Assembly (NCBI RefSeq): GCF_004634245.1
Contig: NZ_SJTF01000005.1
Span: forward strand, 62,001-126,000
Reading direction: 5' to 3'
Length of the DNA stretch: 64,000 nucleotides
Origin: Flavobacterium foetidum
GTDB lineage: Bacteria; Bacteroidota; Bacteroidia; Flavobacteriales; Flavobacteriaceae
This document shows, piece after piece, positions 35,021 to 44,026 of this stretch. The number at the start of each line of letters is the position of its first letter. The first letter of the stretch is position 1. A program made the position numbers and the translations under genes. The notes under the pieces were generated by a model that did not search any database, had not been told where the DNA came from, and saw only the letters and a list, made by a program, of their open reading frames with translations.

Positions 35021-36043
35021 TTATCTTGATACTAATGCAGAGCCATCACCATCAATCATATTTTCTACTTCTTTTAATGTAACTAAATTATAATCTCCTG
35101 CAATAGTATGTTTTAAGCAACAAGCCGCTACAGCAAAATCTAAAGCTCTCTGATTATTATTCTGATATTCCAGCAGACCGTAAATTAATCCGCCCATAAA
35201 AGCGTCACCGCTTCCAACTCTATCAACAACCGGCGTTACTTCTTTAACAGCTGCACTATAAATCGCCTTTCCGTCATATAAGATCCCACCAATTCTTTGA
35301 TGAGAAGCGCTTACAGAGTAACGAAGTGTTGTTGCTGCGATTTTAAGATTCGGAATTAATTCAAACAATTTATCATAAACTGCCGGAAGCGTTTTCTCAT
35401 CCTGATAATTTGGATTCACTTTCGGAATTCCTAACATAAAATAAGCTGTATCAATATCTCCTAAAATCACATTGCTGTATTTAAGCATTTCTGGCATTAC
35501 TTCGCTTGGAGTCTTGCCATATTGCCAAAGCTTTGATCTATAGTTTAAATCGCATGAAATTTTAATTCCCAATTTATGAGCTGTCTGAATAGCCTCTAAA
35601 CAAGCTTCTGCCGCACTTTGAGAAATTGCAGGCGTAATACCGCTCCAGTGGAACCACTCAGCACCTTCCAAAACTTTTTCCCAATCAACCTGACCTTTTT
35701 GAATGGTTGACATAGCACTGTGCGCACGATCATAAACAACATTACTGCCACGTGTTCCCGCACCTGTTTCCAAGAAATAAATCCCTAAACGTTCTCCACC
35801 GTAAACAATGTTTTTAGATTCAACATTCATTTTTCGCATTTCTCTTAATGCAGAAAAACCTATTTCATTTTCAGGCAATCTCGTAACAAATTCAGCATTT
35901 ACACCGTAATTCGCTAATGAAACACATACATTAAATTCTCCACCTCCATACGTAGCACCAAATGCCGTAGATTGTGAAAAACGCAAATGCCTCTCTGTCG
36001 AAAGACGAAGCATGATTTCTCCAAATGCAACTACTCTACTCAT
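35021..36043 (-). CDS. kdgK: 2-keto-3-deoxygluconate kinase KdgK (PfkB family)
   Basis: About 340 residues. The ATG at 36041-36043 (MSRVVAFGEIMLRLS) is chosen over the ATG at 36065-36067, because the latter lies inside a 26-bp inverted-repeat arm and MSRVVAFGEIM is the usual PfkB N-terminus. Ribokinase-fold signatures: GGGEFNVCVSLANYG, SCDLNYRSKLW, and the C-terminal DRVGSGDAFMGGLIYG with the catalytic Asp. It phosphorylates KDG to KDPG in the cytoplasm. Confidence 0.93.
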   Translation of the reverse strand: MSRVVAFGEIMLRLSTERHLRFSQSTAFGATYGGGEFNVCVSLANYGVNAEFVTRLPENEIGFSALREMRKMNVESKNIVYGGERLGIYFLETGAGTRGSNVVYDRAHSAMSTIQKGQVDWEKVLEGAEWFHWSGITPAISQSAAEACLEAIQTAHKLGIKISCDLNYRSKLWQYGKTPSEVMPEMLKYSNVILGDIDTAYFMLGIPKVNPNYQDEKTLPAVYDKLFELIPNLKIAATTLRYSVSASHQRIGGILYDGKAIYSAAVKEVTPVVDRVGSGDAFMGGLIYGLLEYQNNNQRALDFAVAACCLKHTIAGDYNLVTLKEVENMIDGDGSALVSR

Positions 36044-36062
36044 TTCTTTTATTTTTAATTTC

Positions 36063-36209
36063 ACCATTAAGGCATTAAGAAAATTAAGCTTTACTTTATA
36101 TTCTCTTTGCTATAAAGGTTAAGTTTATTAAGCCTACTCGCTTAATTATCTTTTTATTATTAAGTAATTATTTAAAACCAAAACTTAATTTTCTTAATGC
36201 CTTAATGGT
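36063..36209. repeat. MITE-like inverted repeat between uxaC and kdgK
   Basis: Left arm 36063-36088 (ACCATTAAGGCATTAAGAAA onward) and right arm 36184-36209 are perfect 26-bp reverse complements enclosing 95 bp of AT-rich sequence with further TTAAG motifs. It carries no gene and sits in the intercistronic gap of an operon. It could be a small non-autonomous element or a large RNA stem that insulates the two genes. Confidence 0.65.
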
Positions 36210-36217
36210 TAAAAAAA

Positions 36218-37618
36218 TTAGAATTTGAAATATTCTTTTGCGTTGTTGTACGAAATGTCAGAAACTAATTTTCCAATCCATTCCATATCATTTGGAAGCT
36301 CTCCTCTTTTGATTTCATCTCCAAGAAGATTACATAAAATACGTCTAAAATATTCATGTCTTGGGAATGACAAGAAACTTCTAGAATCTGTCAACATTCC
36401 AACAAAACAGCTGATTAAGCCCATATTTGAAAGCGCATTCAATTGTTTTGTCATTCCGTCTTTCTGATCCAAGAACCACCATCCTGAACCGAATTGTACT
36501 TTTCCGCGAACACTACCGTCGTTGAAGTTTCCAATCATAGTTGCCATAACTTCGTTATCAGCAGGATTTAGGTTATAGATAATAGTTTTGCTTAATTTAT
36601 CTTTACTGTCTAAAGCATTTAAAAACCCTGACAATTTTTGAGCCTGAGGATAGTCTCCAATAGAATCCCATCCGGTATCAGGACCTAATATTCTGTGCAT
36701 ACGAGCATTGTTGTTACGTAATGCTCCTAAGTGAAACTGCTGTACCCAGCCAAACTCATGATACGTTTCGCATAAGAAAATCAACACGGCACTTTGGAAT
36801 TTTAACGCCTCTTCTGGAGATAATGCTCCGTTTTCTCTTTTCTTTTTGAAAATTGCATTGATTTCGCTTTCTGTAAAGTTTTCGAAGTATATCTGATCTA
36901 AACCGTGATCACTTAATTTACATCCGTTTGCATTAAAGAATTCGATTCTTTTTCTTAATGCTGCCAATAAATCAGCATAAGTGTTAATTGCAACTCCGGA
37001 CACATCCCCTAATGTGTCCAGATATGCATTATAACCATCATTAGAAATTAAGATGGCTTTATCAGGTCTGAAGGCCGTACTCATCTTGATTCCCGTTGAG
37101 TTGTTCGCGAATTTTTGGTGAAATTCTAACGAATCGATTGGATCTTCTGTAGTACAAACCAATTCAGCATTTACTTTTTTAAGAAGGTTTTGAGTGCTGT
37201 AGGCAGCAGAATTTACTTTTTCTGAAGTCTCGATATAAATTTTCTCAGCTGATTTCTCATTCAATAAATCATAAATATCAAAGTAACGAGCTAATTCCAA
37301 ATGTGTCCAATGATACAACGGATTACGCATTGTGTACGGAACTGTTTTTGCCCAGTTTAAGAATTTATCTTTATCTGAACCATTTCCTGTCACAAACTTC
37401 TCGTTGATTCCCAAAGTACGCATTGCACGCCATTTGTAGTGGTCACCATTGATCCAAACCTGGGTAATATTGTCAAAGATTTTATCTTCGGCAATAAACT
37501 GCGGATTCAAATGGTTGTGGTAATCAATAATTGGCTGATTTTTAGAGTAATTGTGATACAACTCTTCAGCATATTTATTTTCTAATAAAAAATTATCGTT
37601 TATGAATGTCTGGCTCAT
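36218..37618 (-). CDS. uxaC: Glucuronate/galacturonate isomerase UxaC
   Basis: 466 residues, amidohydrolase-like TIM barrel. N-terminal metal motif PIIDYHNHLNPQFIAEDK (H-x-H), VCTTEDPIDSLEFHQ, KLSDHGLDQIYFENF, WVQQFHLGALRNNNARM, TDSRSFLSFPRHEYFRRILC at the end. It converts D-galacturonate to D-tagaturonate (and D-glucuronate to fructuronate), the entry step of the saturated branch. Encoded 25 bp downstream of kduD. Confidence 0.95.
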   Translation of the reverse strand: MSQTFINDNFLLENKYAEELYHNYSKNQPIIDYHNHLNPQFIAEDKIFDNITQVWINGDHYKWRAMRTLGINEKFVTGNGSDKDKFLNWAKTVPYTMRNPLYHWTHLELARYFDIYDLLNEKSAEKIYIETSEKVNSAAYSTQNLLKKVNAELVCTTEDPIDSLEFHQKFANNSTGIKMSTAFRPDKAILISNDGYNAYLDTLGDVSGVAINTYADLLAALRKRIEFFNANGCKLSDHGLDQIYFENFTESEINAIFKKKRENGALSPEEALKFQSAVLIFLCETYHEFGWVQQFHLGALRNNNARMHRILGPDTGWDSIGDYPQAQKLSGFLNALDSKDKLSKTIIYNLNPADNEVMATMIGNFNDGSVRGKVQFGSGWWFLDQKDGMTKQLNALSNMGLISCFVGMLTDSRSFLSFPRHEYFRRILCNLLGDEIKRGELPNDMEWIGKLVSDISYNNAKEYFKF

Positions 37619-37643
37619 GTCTTTTTAAAATATAATTTGAAAA

Positions 37644-38435
37644 TTATTCTTCGTTTGAAGGTTTACCAATTGTAGCAAGGATTCCACCGTCAACATACAA
37701 AATATGACCGTTTACAAAATCACTAGCTTTTGAAGATAAAAATATTGCCGCTCCTGCCAAATCGCTTGGATCTCCCCATTTTGCAGCTGGCGTTCTGCTA
37801 ATGATAAAATCATTAAAAGGATGGCCATCAACTCTAATTGGTTTTGTCTGCTCTGTAGCGAAATATCCAGGACCGATTCCGTTGATCTGAACATTGTATT
37901 TTGCCCATTCTGTCGCCATGTTTTTAGTCAGCATTTTTAAGCCTCCTTTTGCAGCAGCATAAGCAGAAACAGTATTTCTTCCTAGCTCACTCATCATAGA
38001 GCAAATGTTAATGATTTTTCCTTGTCTCCTTTCAATCATTCCTTTTGCGACATGTTTAGAAACGATAAACGGACTTACTAGATCAATATCAACAACTTCT
38101 CTGAAATCTGAAACTTCCATATCTAGCAACGGAATTCTTTTGATGATTCCAGCATTATTGATTAAGATATCAATTGGTCCGACTTCAGCTTGAATTTTAG
38201 CTACGGCGTCTTTTACTTCCTGTTCTTCCGTTACATTAAATTTGTAACCCACCGCGTTAATACCGTCGCTTTTTAATTCTGCTACCGCATTATCAATTTT
38301 TTCTTGAGAAGAATTTCCATTTACAACAATAGTTGCACCCGCTTGACCTAATCCTTTTGCCATTGCCATTCCAAGTCCGTGTGTACTTCCGGTAATAAGG
38401 GCAATTTTTCCTTTTATATCGAATAAATTTGTCAT
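37644..38435 (-). CDS. kduD: 2-keto-3-deoxygluconate / 5-keto dehydrogenase KduD (SDR)
   Basis: 263 residues, classical short-chain dehydrogenase. Nucleotide motif TGSTHGLGMA near the N-terminus, NNAG, active site ICSMMSELGRNTVSAYAAAKGG (S and Y-x-x-x-K), and PGYFATEQT. With KduI upstream (4-bp gap) this is the KduD step, reducing 2,5-diketo-3-deoxygluconate to KDG. Confidence 0.92.
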   Translation of the reverse strand: MTNLFDIKGKIALITGSTHGLGMAMAKGLGQAGATIVVNGNSSQEKIDNAVAELKSDGINAVGYKFNVTEEQEVKDAVAKIQAEVGPIDILINNAGIIKRIPLLDMEVSDFREVVDIDLVSPFIVSKHVAKGMIERRQGKIINICSMMSELGRNTVSAYAAAKGGLKMLTKNMATEWAKYNVQINGIGPGYFATEQTKPIRVDGHPFNDFIISRTPAAKWGDPSDLAGAAIFLSSKASDFVNGHILYVDGGILATIGKPSNEE

Positions 38436-38439
38436 TTTC

Positions 38440-39279
38440 TTATCTTAAATCAGTGATTTTACAAACATCCATATCTCCGTAATCTAGGTTTTCACCCGCC
38501 ATTCCCCAGATAAAAGTATAATTACTAGTTCCTGAACCTGAGTGAATTGACCAAGGTGGAGAAATTACTGCCTGATGATTGTTCATCCAGATATGTCTTG
38601 TTTCTTGTGGTTGTCCCATGAAATGACAGACTGCTTGGTTTTCTGGAATATCTAAGTAAAAATAAACTTCCATTCTACGATCATGAACGTGAGCTGGCAT
38701 TGTATTCCAAACACTTCCCGGTTTTAATTCTGTCATTCCCATTTGCAATTGGCAGGTAGTAACCACACTGCCAATAATCATCTGATTAACTGTACGGTGG
38801 TTTGCTGTTTCCATTGCTCCTAAATGCAATTTATTTGCTTCTTCCAAACTTACTTTTACCGTTGGATAGGTTGTATGAGCGGGAGCAGAATTGATATAAA
38901 ATTTAGCAGGATTAGTACTGTCATTACTTTTGAAAATCACTTCTTTATTTCCACTTCCAATATATAAAGCATCTTTAAAACCTAGTTCATAAGATGTTCC
39001 ATCAACAACAACCGAACCGCTTCCGCCTACATTGATGATCCCTAATTCTCTTCTTTCTAAAAAATAAGGAGCTTTAAGAGGATCGATAGTTTCCAGAATC
39101 AAATCGCCTTTTACAGGAACTGCAGAACCTGCAATGTATCGATCGTAGTGTGAGTAAACCAAAACCACTTCATCCTCTTGCATTAAGTCATCAATTAAGA
39201 ATTCATCTCTCAATTGTTGTGTGTCGTATTTCTTAACTGCTTCTGGGCTTGACGCGTATCTTGAACTATATTTTGTCAT
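38440..39279 (-). CDS. kduI: 4-deoxy-L-threo-5-hexosulose-uronate ketol-isomerase KduI
   Basis: 279 residues, bicupin isomerase. The zinc ligands are visible as MPAHVHDRRMEVYFYL (H-x-H-x4-E) and the later PPWSIHSGSGT histidine. The N-terminal YASSPEAVKKYDTQQLRDEF and VVVDGTSYELGFKDALYIG segments are typical of KduI. It acts on the unsaturated uronate released by GH105 and lyases. It is the first gene of the cytoplasmic catabolic operon, with a LacI-type palindrome at its promoter. Confidence 0.95.
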   Translation of the reverse strand: MTKYSSRYASSPEAVKKYDTQQLRDEFLIDDLMQEDEVVLVYSHYDRYIAGSAVPVKGDLILETIDPLKAPYFLERRELGIINVGGSGSVVVDGTSYELGFKDALYIGSGNKEVIFKSNDSTNPAKFYINSAPAHTTYPTVKVSLEEANKLHLGAMETANHRTVNQMIIGSVVTTCQLQMGMTELKPGSVWNTMPAHVHDRRMEVYFYLDIPENQAVCHFMGQPQETRHIWMNNHQAVISPPWSIHSGSGTSNYTFIWGMAGENLDYGDMDVCKITDLR

Positions 39280-39293
39280 AATTTTTTATTTAA

Positions 39294-39315
39294 TGTAATC
39301 GATTGCACAAAATTA
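39294..39315 (-). promoter_or_regulatory. LacI operator and -7 box for the kduI-uxaA operon
   Basis: TGTAATCGATTGCA (39294-39307, 13 of 14 to the perfect palindrome) lies directly downstream of TAATTTTG (minus strand, 39308-39315), a perfect TAnnTTTG box. No clear -33 TTG. The geometry is the same as at the exuT and GH28-susCD promoters. Confidence 0.7.
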
Positions 39316-39460
39316 TATTTTTATATTTAAAAACCATAATTCAAACAAAAATTTATTTCAATCTTTATTCAAATTTACAATTCTGTTTTTTTCATTTCTT
39401 GGAAACAGCCTTCTACTAGGCTATCCGGTAAATTTAGGAATTGGCTGGTTCAAATTATGA

Positions 39461-41056
39461 TTAAAGGTCCGTAATCGGTCTGTACTTCGGAACTAAAGTT
39501 TTCATAACAATCCATCCCGTTAAATAACACACAGCACAGATAGAAAAAATAATCATGTATCCAGTGTTTATTCCGTTTACAACATTTTCTCCAGCCGTTG
39601 TAAGCGACTTTAAGAACTCTTCAAGATTTCCTACTCCTCTTTCAGCCAGAAAAGCTTTTTCTGTTACTGCATCTTGAAACTGTGGATATTTTTCTAATAA
39701 TGGCTGACCGTTTACAGTACTCCAATTTCTCTGTGTAAAATCAAACAACACACCAGAACCTTTGTTTATTAATGTAGAACCAATTCCACCAGCTAATCCT
39801 CCGATACCTGTAATTGTCGCAATTGCTTTCTTTGGAAACATATCTCCTACTGTAGTAAAAATATTTGCTGACCAAGATTGGTGAGCTGCGCCCGCGATTC
39901 CGATAATGATAACCGGCACCCAGTAACTAATGTAACCTAAAGGCTGTGCAGCTAAGGCCAATAAAGGGAAAAATGCAAAAATAAGCATCGCTCTCATTCT
40001 TCCTTCGTACGGATTCATACCTTTCTTCTCTACAAAATAAGTTGGCAGCCATCCTCCGATTATTGACAATAAGGTAATCATATAAAGCACAAACAACGGA
40101 AAGGCGGCTTGCGTAGAATCCATTCCGTATACAGAACTTAAATAGGCTGGTGTCCAGAACAAAAAGAACCACCAAACACCGTCTGTCATAAATTTACCAA
40201 ATGCAAAAGCCCAAGTTTGTTTGTACTTAAAGCAATCTGCAAGCGAAACTTTAGAAGCTGTTTCTGGAACAAAACCTTCTAATTTACTATCTGCGATATC
40301 ATCTTGCTGAATATAAGCTAATTCTTCTGGGCTTACTTTTGAATGTTTTTCTGGCTTATCATACATAAACATCCAAAATCCCATCCAGATAAATCCCAAG
40401 GCTCCGATGATGATAAAAGACATTTCCCAGCCAAAAGATTTAGCAATAAACGGAATGGTAACTGGCGCTGCTAGAGCCCCAACTGTTGCACCTGCATTGA
40501 AAATACTTGTTGCGAAAGCCCTGTCTTTTTTAGGAAAATATTCTGCCGTAGTTTTAATGGCGGCCGGAAAGTTTCCTGCCTCACCCACAGCTAAAACAAA
40601 ACGTGCAAAAATGAATAAAGCAACGCTCACATTGATTACCAAGGCAGTATCTTGAACGGTGCTTATTATTTCTTTTGAACCATGAAAGCCCACAAACCAA
40701 TCTCCAGTTATGATTCCAGAAGTTGCAATACCACAAAAAGCGTGAAGACAAGCTCCTACAGACCAAATTCCGATTGCCCACAGAAATCCTTTTTTGGTAT
40801 CCAACCAATCTACAAATCGACCAGCAAACAACAAGGAAACAGCATAAAATATAGAAAACAAAGCTGTGATATCTCCATAATCGCTATTGGTCCAGTGAAA
40901 TTCTGGAGCAATAAAATCTTTCCATGTCAAAGAAAGTACTTGTCTGTCTAAGTAATTGATGGTCGTTGCAAAAAATAATAACGCGCAAATACTCCAACGG
41001 TATTTTCCTGCAGATTTAATGGTGTTGTTCGTAGAAACAGGATCGGTTTGATTCAT
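39461..41056 (-). CDS. exuT: Hexuronate transporter ExuT (MFS, anion:cation symporter type)
   Basis: 531 residues with about 12 transmembrane segments. The start (YRWSICALLFFATTINYLDRQVLSLTW) and the loop GRFVDWLDTKKGFLWAIGIWSVGACLHAF are typical of the hexuronate/glucarate MFS group, as is GEAGNFPAAIKTTAEYFPKKDRAFATSIFNAGATVGAL. It imports galacturonate or glucuronate across the inner membrane. There is an extra segment near residues 110-135 (SGIITGDWFVGFHGSKEII) and a long loop near 480-500 compared with enterobacterial ExuT. Monocistronic, with its own operator. Confidence 0.92.
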   Translation of the reverse strand: MNQTDPVSTNNTIKSAGKYRWSICALLFFATTINYLDRQVLSLTWKDFIAPEFHWTNSDYGDITALFSIFYAVSLLFAGRFVDWLDTKKGFLWAIGIWSVGACLHAFCGIATSGIITGDWFVGFHGSKEIISTVQDTALVINVSVALFIFARFVLAVGEAGNFPAAIKTTAEYFPKKDRAFATSIFNAGATVGALAAPVTIPFIAKSFGWEMSFIIIGALGFIWMGFWMFMYDKPEKHSKVSPEELAYIQQDDIADSKLEGFVPETASKVSLADCFKYKQTWAFAFGKFMTDGVWWFFLFWTPAYLSSVYGMDSTQAAFPLFVLYMITLLSIIGGWLPTYFVEKKGMNPYEGRMRAMLIFAFFPLLALAAQPLGYISYWVPVIIIGIAGAAHQSWSANIFTTVGDMFPKKAIATITGIGGLAGGIGSTLINKGSGVLFDFTQRNWSTVNGQPLLEKYPQFQDAVTEKAFLAERGVGNLEEFLKSLTTAGENVVNGINTGYMIIFSICAVCYLTGWIVMKTLVPKYRPITDL

Positions 41057-41164
41057 GATAGTCAGTAGTGTAAAAATTTATAATTCCAGACGATTTGAGT
41101 TCGATTTCACAACTTCGTTAAATTAATTAAAAATCAAATCTTTAAGCAATTCAAAACAAAACAA

Positions 41165-41186
41165 TGTAATCGATTGCACAAATATA
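41165..41186 (-). promoter_or_regulatory. LacI operator and -7 box of exuT
   Basis: TGTAATCGATTGCA (41165-41178) lies directly downstream of TATATTTG (minus strand, 41179-41186), a perfect TAnnTTTG match. The operator sequence is identical to that at kduI. Confidence 0.72.
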
Positions 41187-41437
41187 GTTTTTAATCTCTA
41201 TATTCCAAATTAATTGTATAAAAAATTATTTTAACGCCTAAAATAAACATATCATTTAAAAATAGGCTTACAAAATTACACATTAAATAATATATTTGTT
41301 AAAAGTTTTACTTCAAAATCCATGCGCTTTTTGGATGTAAAATTGCCCCATTAAAGGGTTCCCAAATACTATTTTTTTTGAAATTTACTTTTTAATTCAT
41401 TTCAAACTAAACATTAAAATACCAGATTTAAACATTT

Positions 41438-42403
41438 ATGAAACAACAGATTAAACTACAAACCAAGAGAAGAAAAATGTTGCTACAACACAAACAAATT
41501 TTGAGTTTCATTTTTATATTGACCATTACGTTTTATGCAACAGCACAAAATCAGGTTGTCAATTTGTGGGAGCAGATTCCTGGGGAAATAGAAAACAATT
41601 CTTATAAAGAAAAAGAGGTTATAAAGCAAGGAAAAGCACAGAGCACAAGTCAGGTTTCTGTGCCTACTTTAAGCATTTTTGTTCCGCAGACAAAAGCAAA
41701 TCAAACTGCTGTCATTATCTGTCCCGGCGGGGGTTATTCGCATTTATCAATCGATAAAGAGGGGACTAAAGTTGCGCAATGGCTGAACAGTTTAGGAATT
41801 ACAGCTTTTGTTTTAAAATACAGACTTCCGAACGATTTAATCATGAAAAACAAGAATATCGGACCTCTTCAGGATGCTCAGGAAGCTTTGCGCTATGTGC
41901 GCCATAATGCATCGAAATGGAATTTAGATATTCATAAAATCGGAATTATGGGTTTCTCCGCAGGTGGGCACTTAGCTGCTAGCCTGTCAACACATTATGA
42001 TGACAACATTTACACGAGTCGTTTTAGCAAAAGCGCCAGACCTGATTTTTCACTACTGATTTATCCTGTAATTTCTATGCAAAAAGACCTTACTCACAAA
42101 GGTTCACGTACTAATCTTTTGGGAGAAAACCCTTCTCAAGATTTGATTGATTCTTTTTCGAATGAAAAAAAAGTAACACCTCAGACTCCTCCCGCATTTT
42201 TGATTCATGCTACAGATGATAGCGCAGTTTATCCAGAAAACAGCATTGCTTATTATTTGGCTTTGAAAAAAAATGGTGTTGCAGCCGAAATGCATATTTA
42301 TGAAAAAGGTGGCCACGGATTTGGTTTAGGCGTAAAAGACACCAGCTTATATTGGACAAAAGACTGCACAGAATGGCTTAAAAGCAATAACTATTGTAAT
42401 TAA
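41438..42403 (+). CDS. Exported alpha/beta-hydrolase esterase
   Basis: 321 residues. The signal peptide is better placed from the in-frame ATG at 41477 (MLLQHKQILSFIFILTITFYATAQ); the ATG at 41438 adds 13 basic residues, so the start is uncertain. Motifs: oxyanion ICPGGGYSHLSIDKEG, nucleophile GFSAGGHLAASLS, aspartate HATDDSAVYPENS and histidine EKGGHGFGLG. It belongs to the BD-FAE/acetylxylan-esterase-like group. It faces away from exuT on the plus strand, so it is probably outside the LacI-controlled operons but may still deacetylate pectin or xylan oligomers. Confidence 0.8.
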   Translation: MKQQIKLQTKRRKMLLQHKQILSFIFILTITFYATAQNQVVNLWEQIPGEIENNSYKEKEVIKQGKAQSTSQVSVPTLSIFVPQTKANQTAVIICPGGGYSHLSIDKEGTKVAQWLNSLGITAFVLKYRLPNDLIMKNKNIGPLQDAQEALRYVRHNASKWNLDIHKIGIMGFSAGGHLAASLSTHYDDNIYTSRFSKSARPDFSLLIYPVISMQKDLTHKGSRTNLLGENPSQDLIDSFSNEKKVTPQTPPAFLIHATDDSAVYPENSIAYYLALKKNGVAAEMHIYEKGGHGFGLGVKDTSLYWTKDCTEWLKSNNYCN

Positions 42404-42455
42404 TTACATTCGAACCCCAGAAAACACCAGATTCTAAGGCATAATAATAAAAAAA

Positions 42456-42481
42456 GGGTTTTTAGAAAAATCTAAAAACCC
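42456..42481. terminator. Strong bidirectional intrinsic terminator
   Basis: GGGTTTTTAGA (42456-42466), loop AAAA, TCTAAAAACCC (42471-42481), with a poly-A tract upstream. It lies 53 bp after the esterase stop. Confidence 0.8.
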
Positions 42482-42895
42482 CTCAAATAAAAATTAAGAC
42501 AGATTGATTATTGTAAAATTCATACAAAGACCACGATCAATGGTATCTAACTGTCATTCTAAAAAAAAAATAAAAACGTTTCTCCAAAAACAGTTTTAGA
42601 GTAAAAACTTGATAGGATATCTAAAAGGTAAAAAAATATCACAATCATTAATTTTTACATTCCAAAATTATAATGCCGATTTCTGATAACCTTACGGGTT
42701 TCCACATTCTACACAAAATTTAACCTATTCATAAAAAAAGACACAATCAATTAATTGTTTTTCAATAAATTACAAATAAAAGATTACCATATTTTTTTTT
42801 AAAAAACTTAAGTCCGTAAAGAGTTCCAGTACTATATTACGAACGAAATATCTTAAAATCTTTAGTAATAAATCTAGAACTTATCCTAGATTAAG
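42482..42895. other. Gene-free AT-rich stretch
   Basis: About 410 bases with no open frame of note on either strand and no recognised repeat or RNA. A promoter for the next gene follows at 42896. Confidence 0.5.
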
Positions 42896-42924
42896 TTGGA
42901 CTTATTTTTTAAACCCTACTTTTG
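42896..42924 (+). promoter_or_regulatory. Promoter of the 42994 gene
   Basis: TTG (42896-42898), 18 nt, TACTTTTG (42917-42924) is a full match to the Bacteroidota -33/-7 consensus, giving a leader of about 60 nt. Confidence 0.65.
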
Positions 42925-42993
42925 TAAAGCTGATACAGGAGCAATTAAAATACAATTAACTGTAAAATTTTCTATCACTAAAATTGACCTACC

Positions 42994-43308
42994 ATGAAAA
43001 AGCTGGAATTTTTGTTACTTGGAAAAAACGAGGCAATATTAGCTATCCTACTCCGACTTGTAAATGCTGATGAAAATTGGAATGCAGTTGCTTTTGACAA
43101 CGAAAAGGATGCGGAAGAATATTTTCACAATCATAAGATTGATATTGTATTGCTAAGTTCTGGAATCGAAGATCATGTTGAGAAAGAATTTACGTTATTC
43201 TGTCTTGAAAAACAACCTGATGTTGAAGTAATTGAACATTTTGGAGGCGGCAGCGGCTTGCTGAAATCAGAAATACTGCATAGGTTGCATCTGAAAGGAA
43301 AACTTTAG
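42994..43308 (+). CDS. Small receiver-like protein lacking the phosphoacceptor, 104 aa
   Basis: 104 residues arranged like a response-regulator receiver: strand KLEFLLLGKN, helix AILAILLRLVNA, strand WNAVAFDNEKDAEEYFHNHK, strand IDIVLLSSGIEDHVEK, strand DVEVIEHFGGGSG. The residue where the phosphorylated Asp should stand is serine (IVLLSSG), and the N-terminal acidic pair is absent. It may therefore be a phosphorylation-independent receiver-like protein. It has its own strong promoter and may be co-transcribed with the 2H phosphoesterase 24 bp downstream. Function unknown. Confidence 0.6.
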   Translation: MKKLEFLLLGKNEAILAILLRLVNADENWNAVAFDNEKDAEEYFHNHKIDIVLLSSGIEDHVEKEFTLFCLEKQPDVEVIEHFGGGSGLLKSEILHRLHLKGKL

Positions 43309-43332
43309 CTTTGCAATTACAAAACCTTAAAA

Positions 43333-43893
43333 ATGGATAAAACGTATTCTATAGTGTTCTACTCGAAATCAGTTGTGGAGACTGTCAAAAAAATGAAAGA
43401 TTTTCTTAAAAGCAAAATCGAATGGTACAACAGCTGTAACTCTGAAGCCCATATTACGATCTGCGAATTCACAATTGACGAATATCAAATAGATTTCATT
43501 AAGCAAAAGCTAATTAAGATCTGCAATACTTTTACACCATGTCAGGTACATTTAGATCATTTTGATTCTTATGAAAACGTAGGAGCTTTTTTTATTGCCC
43601 CAAATGCCGAATCTAAAAACAATCTAAAACCTATAATGAAAAAGATTCACGATACTCTAAAATCTTTAAAACTCAAAAAAAGCGAAGATCCGCATATGTC
43701 AATCGGACGACGATTAAATCCTGAAAATCTAAAAATAGCCTCACAGCTTTTTACCACTATTAATATTGATTTTCTTTGCAATGAAATTGTTTTACGAGAG
43801 TTTGACCCTCTAAAAAAACAGTTTTTTGTAATTGATTCGATTGAATTTGGAAATAATCCTGAACCTCAGTTTGTTCAGGGAAGCTTGTTTTGA
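43333..43893 (+). CDS. 2H phosphoesterase superfamily (2'-5' RNA ligase-like) protein
   Basis: 186 residues with two H-x-T/S motifs: H40 in EAHITICEF and H121 in DPHMSIGRR, about 80 residues apart, which is the hallmark of the 2H superfamily. Such enzymes act as RNA ligases or cyclic phosphodiesterases on 2'-5' or 2',3'-cyclic phosphates. The domain fills the whole length and there is no signal peptide, so it is cytoplasmic. The natural substrate is not predictable here. It follows the receiver-like gene closely. Confidence 0.75.
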   Translation: MDKTYSIVFYSKSVVETVKKMKDFLKSKIEWYNSCNSEAHITICEFTIDEYQIDFIKQKLIKICNTFTPCQVHLDHFDSYENVGAFFIAPNAESKNNLKPIMKKIHDTLKSLKLKKSEDPHMSIGRRLNPENLKIASQLFTTINIDFLCNEIVLREFDPLKKQFFVIDSIEFGNNPEPQFVQGSLF

Positions 43894-44026
43894 TTTGTTT
43901 TTTCCACAAAGGCGCAAAGACTCGAAGTTTTATTAATGGCAAAACAATGCAAAAAGCTTCGTGCCCTAGAGCCTTCCTGACAAAAAACATTTTTTCATAT
44001 ATTTGAATTTTACAATTCACTGTTAC

